A stretch of DNA of 63,486 bases from Jeotgalibacillus sp. R-1-5s-1 (GTDB lineage: Bacteria; Bacillota; Bacilli; Bacillales; Jeotgalibacillaceae), in NCBI RefSeq assembly GCF_004405105.1, contig NZ_SORW01000003.1:1-63486 (forward strand). The letters are read 5' to 3'. The position numbers were made by a program, and so were the translations under genes. Positions 61,239-63,486 of this stretch are shown here, piece after piece. Under the pieces are notes generated by a model, which did not search any database, was not told the DNA's origin, and saw only the letters and a program-made list of their open reading frames with translations. Positions within the stretch are counted from its first letter, which is position 1. The number at the start of each line of letters is the position of its first letter.

Positions 61239-61982
61239 ATGAAAAAAGCAATCGTCACGGGCGCATCAAAGGGACTTGGAGCGGCTGTAGCCAATCACTT
61301 TATTAAAAACGGAATTGAAGTAACAGATGTATCACGATCTGAAAATAGCGGGTTAAAAGGTCATCAGCACTATCATCATGAAAAAGTCGATCTTGGTGTA
61401 ACAGATGAAGCTGTATCGTTTTTAGAAGGCTGGTTCCATGAACAGCCGGAGGATCTTGAAAAACTATACCTGATTCAAAACGCAGGGACGGTGCAGCCGA
61501 TGGAAACCGTTGGGAAAATGGATGCAGAAGCTATTGAAAAAACAATTCAGTTAAACTATGTCACGCCGGTTGTTCTGTCTAACCTGGCTTTCCAACTGGC
61601 ATCGGAACAAAAAGTGGAGTTAGTCATTGTGAACATCACTTCCGGTGCAGCCAACAAACCGAATCATGGCTGGAGCGTCTATGGAAGCACGAAAGCAGCA
61701 CTGAATTTATTTACAGAAACGGCTGCACTTGAACAGGGCGGTGAAGGCCACAAAATGATTTCCTTCAGTCCAAGCATTATGGACACCGGTATGCAGGAGG
61801 AAATCCGTTCCGCAAAACAGGATTCCTTTGCACAGGTAGAAGCCTTTAAAGAATATAAAGAACAGGGGAAGCTTAGAAAACCTGAGGAAGTCGGGGAAGT
61901 GTTAGTGAATATTTTGCTTGGAGAAAGGCTGATAAACGGAAAACTGTATCATATTAACGATTATCTCCCGAGTACGAAATAA
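61239..61982 (+). CDS. SDR family oxidoreductase (benzil reductase/YueD-like)
   Basis: A 247-residue Rossmann reductase. The cofactor motif is VTGASKGLGAAV near residue 6; QNAGTVQPMETVGKM near 82, catalytic Ser in VNITSGAAN near 132 and YGSTKAALNLF (Tyr and Lys) near 149 complete the site. It resembles (S)-benzoin-forming benzil reductases such as B. subtilis YueD; the natural substrate is unknown. AAAGGAGGTCATCAT sets ATG 61239. Confidence 0.88.
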   Translation: MKKAIVTGASKGLGAAVANHFIKNGIEVTDVSRSENSGLKGHQHYHHEKVDLGVTDEAVSFLEGWFHEQPEDLEKLYLIQNAGTVQPMETVGKMDAEAIEKTIQLNYVTPVVLSNLAFQLASEQKVELVIVNITSGAANKPNHGWSVYGSTKAALNLFTETAALEQGGEGHKMISFSPSIMDTGMQEEIRSAKQDSFAQVEAFKEYKEQGKLRKPEEVGEVLVNILLGERLINGKLYHINDYLPSTK

Positions 61983-62135
61983 AACAGACTAGATATTTAC
62001 ATTAGAAATGGTTTTGTTATCTTCAATGTGTTTTTTAATGGTAAATTTACACTTTGTCTGTTTTTAAATCATTTCTCATGGGTATCCTAACAGTAGGCAA
62101 TAATGTTGGATATTTTTGAGAGGAGATGGATCAGT

Positions 62136-62420
62136 ATGGATTGGAAAAAATACTTACAGGTTGGTGCAGCCGGATTTTTAAGTCTCGGGGTTCTTGCAGC
62201 ATGTGGTGATGATACTGAGGAGCCAATGGATACAGGAGACACGGAAGAAGAGGCGCCGATGGATGAAAACACCGATGATAACATGGAAGACGATATGGAA
62301 GAAGGCATGGATGAAACCGAAGAAAATGTAGAAGAAGGTATGGATGAGACGGAAGAAGAAGTCGATGAGGGCATGGATGAAATGGAAGATGAGATGAACG
62401 AGGAAGACAGTGAATCTTAA
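62136..62420 (+). CDS. Very acidic repeat-containing lipoprotein
   Basis: A 94-residue protein. The signal ends in the lipobox LAAC near residue 24; the whole mature part is Asp/Glu/Met-rich, with repeats of GMDETEE and EEGMDE separated by 11-14 residues. Basic residues are almost absent. GGAG precedes ATG 62136, 11 codons inside the longer frame. It would form a flexible, anionic, membrane-tethered tail, perhaps binding cations. No conserved domain is apparent. Confidence 0.78.
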   Translation: MDWKKYLQVGAAGFLSLGVLAACGDDTEEPMDTGDTEEEAPMDENTDDNMEDDMEEGMDETEENVEEGMDETEEEVDEGMDEMEDEMNEEDSES

Positions 62421-62435
62421 TAAAAAGGATAAATG

Positions 62436-62470
62436 ACCGGGCTGACTCTTAGGAGTTGTCCCGGTTTTTT
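62436..62470 (+). terminator. Terminator of the acidic lipoprotein gene
   Basis: ACCGGG, inner stem GACTC/GAGTT, CCCGGTTTTTT. Confidence 0.86.
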
Positions 62471-62578
62471 GATTTGTCAGGTTTTCTGGTGAAATCACTT
62501 TATCTTTAGAACCTCCTCACACCCTTTCGTTCCCCTAAATAAAATGGTAAGCTGTTTGAAAAGACGTGAGGTGAGGAT

Positions 62579-63181
62579 ATGAAAACACTACTATTAACCG
62601 GTTTTGAACCGTTTTTACACTTCAAAACGAACCCTACAATGGAGGTGGTGAACGCTCTCCATGGGACTGAGATTAACGGATGGATGATAGAGGGGCGTAT
62701 ATTGCCGGTGGACTTTCAGCAGTCCGGTGACCTGCTGATCCAACACTACGAAGTGATCCAGCCCGGTGCTGTCATATCACTCGGATTAGCAGGAGGAAGA
62801 ACGCACATTACGCCTGAACGGATCGCTATCAACTGTAACGATGGGGAAAAAGACAACGAAGGGTACAAGCCGGAAGGTGAAAAAATTGCAGAGGACGGAC
62901 CGGACGGACTTTTTTCTACCCTGCCTGTTCAGGAAATGGTCCGTCATTTAAAGGATCATGGTTTTCCGGCCAGTATTTCAAACACGGCTGGAACATACTT
63001 GTGTAATCATGTGATGTATCGCATGCTTGATCAGATCAGACGTGAGGGAAAATCGATTCCATCCGGATTTATACATATTCCGTCCTCGCATGAAATCGCT
63101 GTTGAGTCCAGGAAGATGCCAAGCTGGTCCCAGCGCGATCTGACAGAAGCGGTGAAGTTGTGTATTGAAAAGTTGAATTGA
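62579..63181 (+). CDS. pcp: Pyroglutamyl-peptidase I
   Basis: A 200-residue C15 cysteine peptidase that removes N-terminal pyroglutamate. The start MKTLLLTGFEPFLHFKTNPT is typical; catalytic Glu is in RTHITPERIAINCND near residue 81, Cys in AGTYLCNHVMYRML near 142 and His in GFIHIPSSHE near 164. It is slightly shorter than the usual 215 residues. GGTGAGG precedes ATG 62579. Confidence 0.92.
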   Translation: MKTLLLTGFEPFLHFKTNPTMEVVNALHGTEINGWMIEGRILPVDFQQSGDLLIQHYEVIQPGAVISLGLAGGRTHITPERIAINCNDGEKDNEGYKPEGEKIAEDGPDGLFSTLPVQEMVRHLKDHGFPASISNTAGTYLCNHVMYRMLDQIRREGKSIPSGFIHIPSSHEIAVESRKMPSWSQRDLTEAVKLCIEKLN

Positions 63182-63207
63182 TTTTGTAAAGCCGTGCCAG
63201 GTGGCCT

Positions 63208-63240
63208 TTCTTTACATAAAACAAAGGCCTATAAAAAGGG
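63208..63240. terminator. Possible terminator after pcp
   Basis: GGCCTTT and AAAGGCC form a 7-bp stem around an A/T-rich loop; T-runs are weak on both strands. Confidence 0.4.
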
Positions 63241-63334
63241 CCTCTGTTTATGATAATAATGGTTTAAGAGATTGAGTATGCTCCGTGTTTAATTCTTTTA
63301 AAAAGCAACATCAAGTACCAGCATGCTCATAGTG

Positions 63335-63440
63335 CCGGGTCATTCCGTAGACTCCTGCGGCAGAGAAGCGACAGGTGAGACAGCTTAGCGCAAAGCGCTA
63401 GCTGGCTCACCGCGCGGCCGCGGAAAGTCAGCTATATTAT
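63335..63440. repeat. GC-rich repeat, module C copy without extended arms
   Basis: GTAGACTCCTGCGGCAG, GACAGGTGAGACAGC, GCGCAAAGCGC and CGCGGCCGCGGAA mark module C. Unlike the other copies its outer flanks pair only over five or six bases. No gene is seen from here to the window end. Confidence 0.7.
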
Positions 63441-63486
63441 AGTCAAGAGAAAAAACAGATCTTTTTTGGTTTTTTTTTGAGGATCA

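Noticed and set aside
1-63486. tRNA, rRNA or transposase genes
   Set aside because: None was recognised on either strand; the repeats lack any associated transposase frame.

Overview
The window looks like chromosomal DNA of a low-to-moderate GC, Gram-positive Bacillales bacterium (Bacillaceae or Caryophanaceae; a Jeotgalibacillus-like lineage is a guess). Support comes from strong AAGGAGG-type ribosome binding sites, an S-box SAM riboswitch, CcpA cre-like sites, LytS/LytT, CstR/CstB, a MifM-like leader before a second YidC, BCCT and Opp transporters, and a CrtP-like C30 carotenoid enzyme. I saw no rRNA, tRNA, CRISPR array, prophage or transposase gene. All calls are from reading the sequence; nothing was searched or folded by program.

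Layout. 1-930: intergenic DNA with 21-bp-period arrays, part of it amplified as three 183-bp copies. 873-3657: self-regulated GntR/ABC exporter operon. 3816-4201: composite repeat. 4256-9550: sulfur block (SAM riboswitch, metY, metX, then ssuA-ssuC-ssuB). 9625-13147: DDAH-family hydrolase, acyl-CoA ligase and small genes. 13557-20728: YceI with two operator-like palindromes, a membrane protein plus PDZ-less HtrA protease, HxlR regulator, ketopantoate reductase, chemoreceptor, DUF1002 protein. 21026-26799: peptide ABC transporter in the order D-F-A-B-C. 27045-28754: MscL, alpha/beta hydrolase, CHY zinc finger. 28868-32963: LytS-LytT-CstA, probably a pyruvate-responsive uptake module, with a cre-like site. 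33259-35348: ICMT-family methyltransferase and carotenoid enzyme. 35408-40468: GNAT protein, BCCT carrier, methyltransferase, P-loop kinase, and RsgA behind a leader peptide and attenuator. 41941-46781: persulfide detoxification operon with a CstR-like operator, then a cystine-type ABC transporter; CstR itself lies at 52318-52575. 46917-53151: many small genes. 53193-58864: type I pullulanase, azoreductase, DUF4870, PopT-type DUF368 carrier, diacylglycerol kinase-like enzyme. 59114-60224: MifM-like leader and YidC2. 60592-63181: acetyltransferase, SDR, very acidic lipoprotein, pyroglutamyl peptidase.

Sulfur is the main shared theme: methionine synthesis, sulfonate uptake, cystine uptake and persulfide oxidation are all here. 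The most unusual signals are non-coding: (1) at least six intergenic arrays that share an exact 21-bp period but use four unrelated core motifs; (2) GC-rich repeats whose outer arms differ in sequence between copies yet stay self-complementary within each copy; (3) two leader-peptide switches, one before rsgA and one before yidC2.
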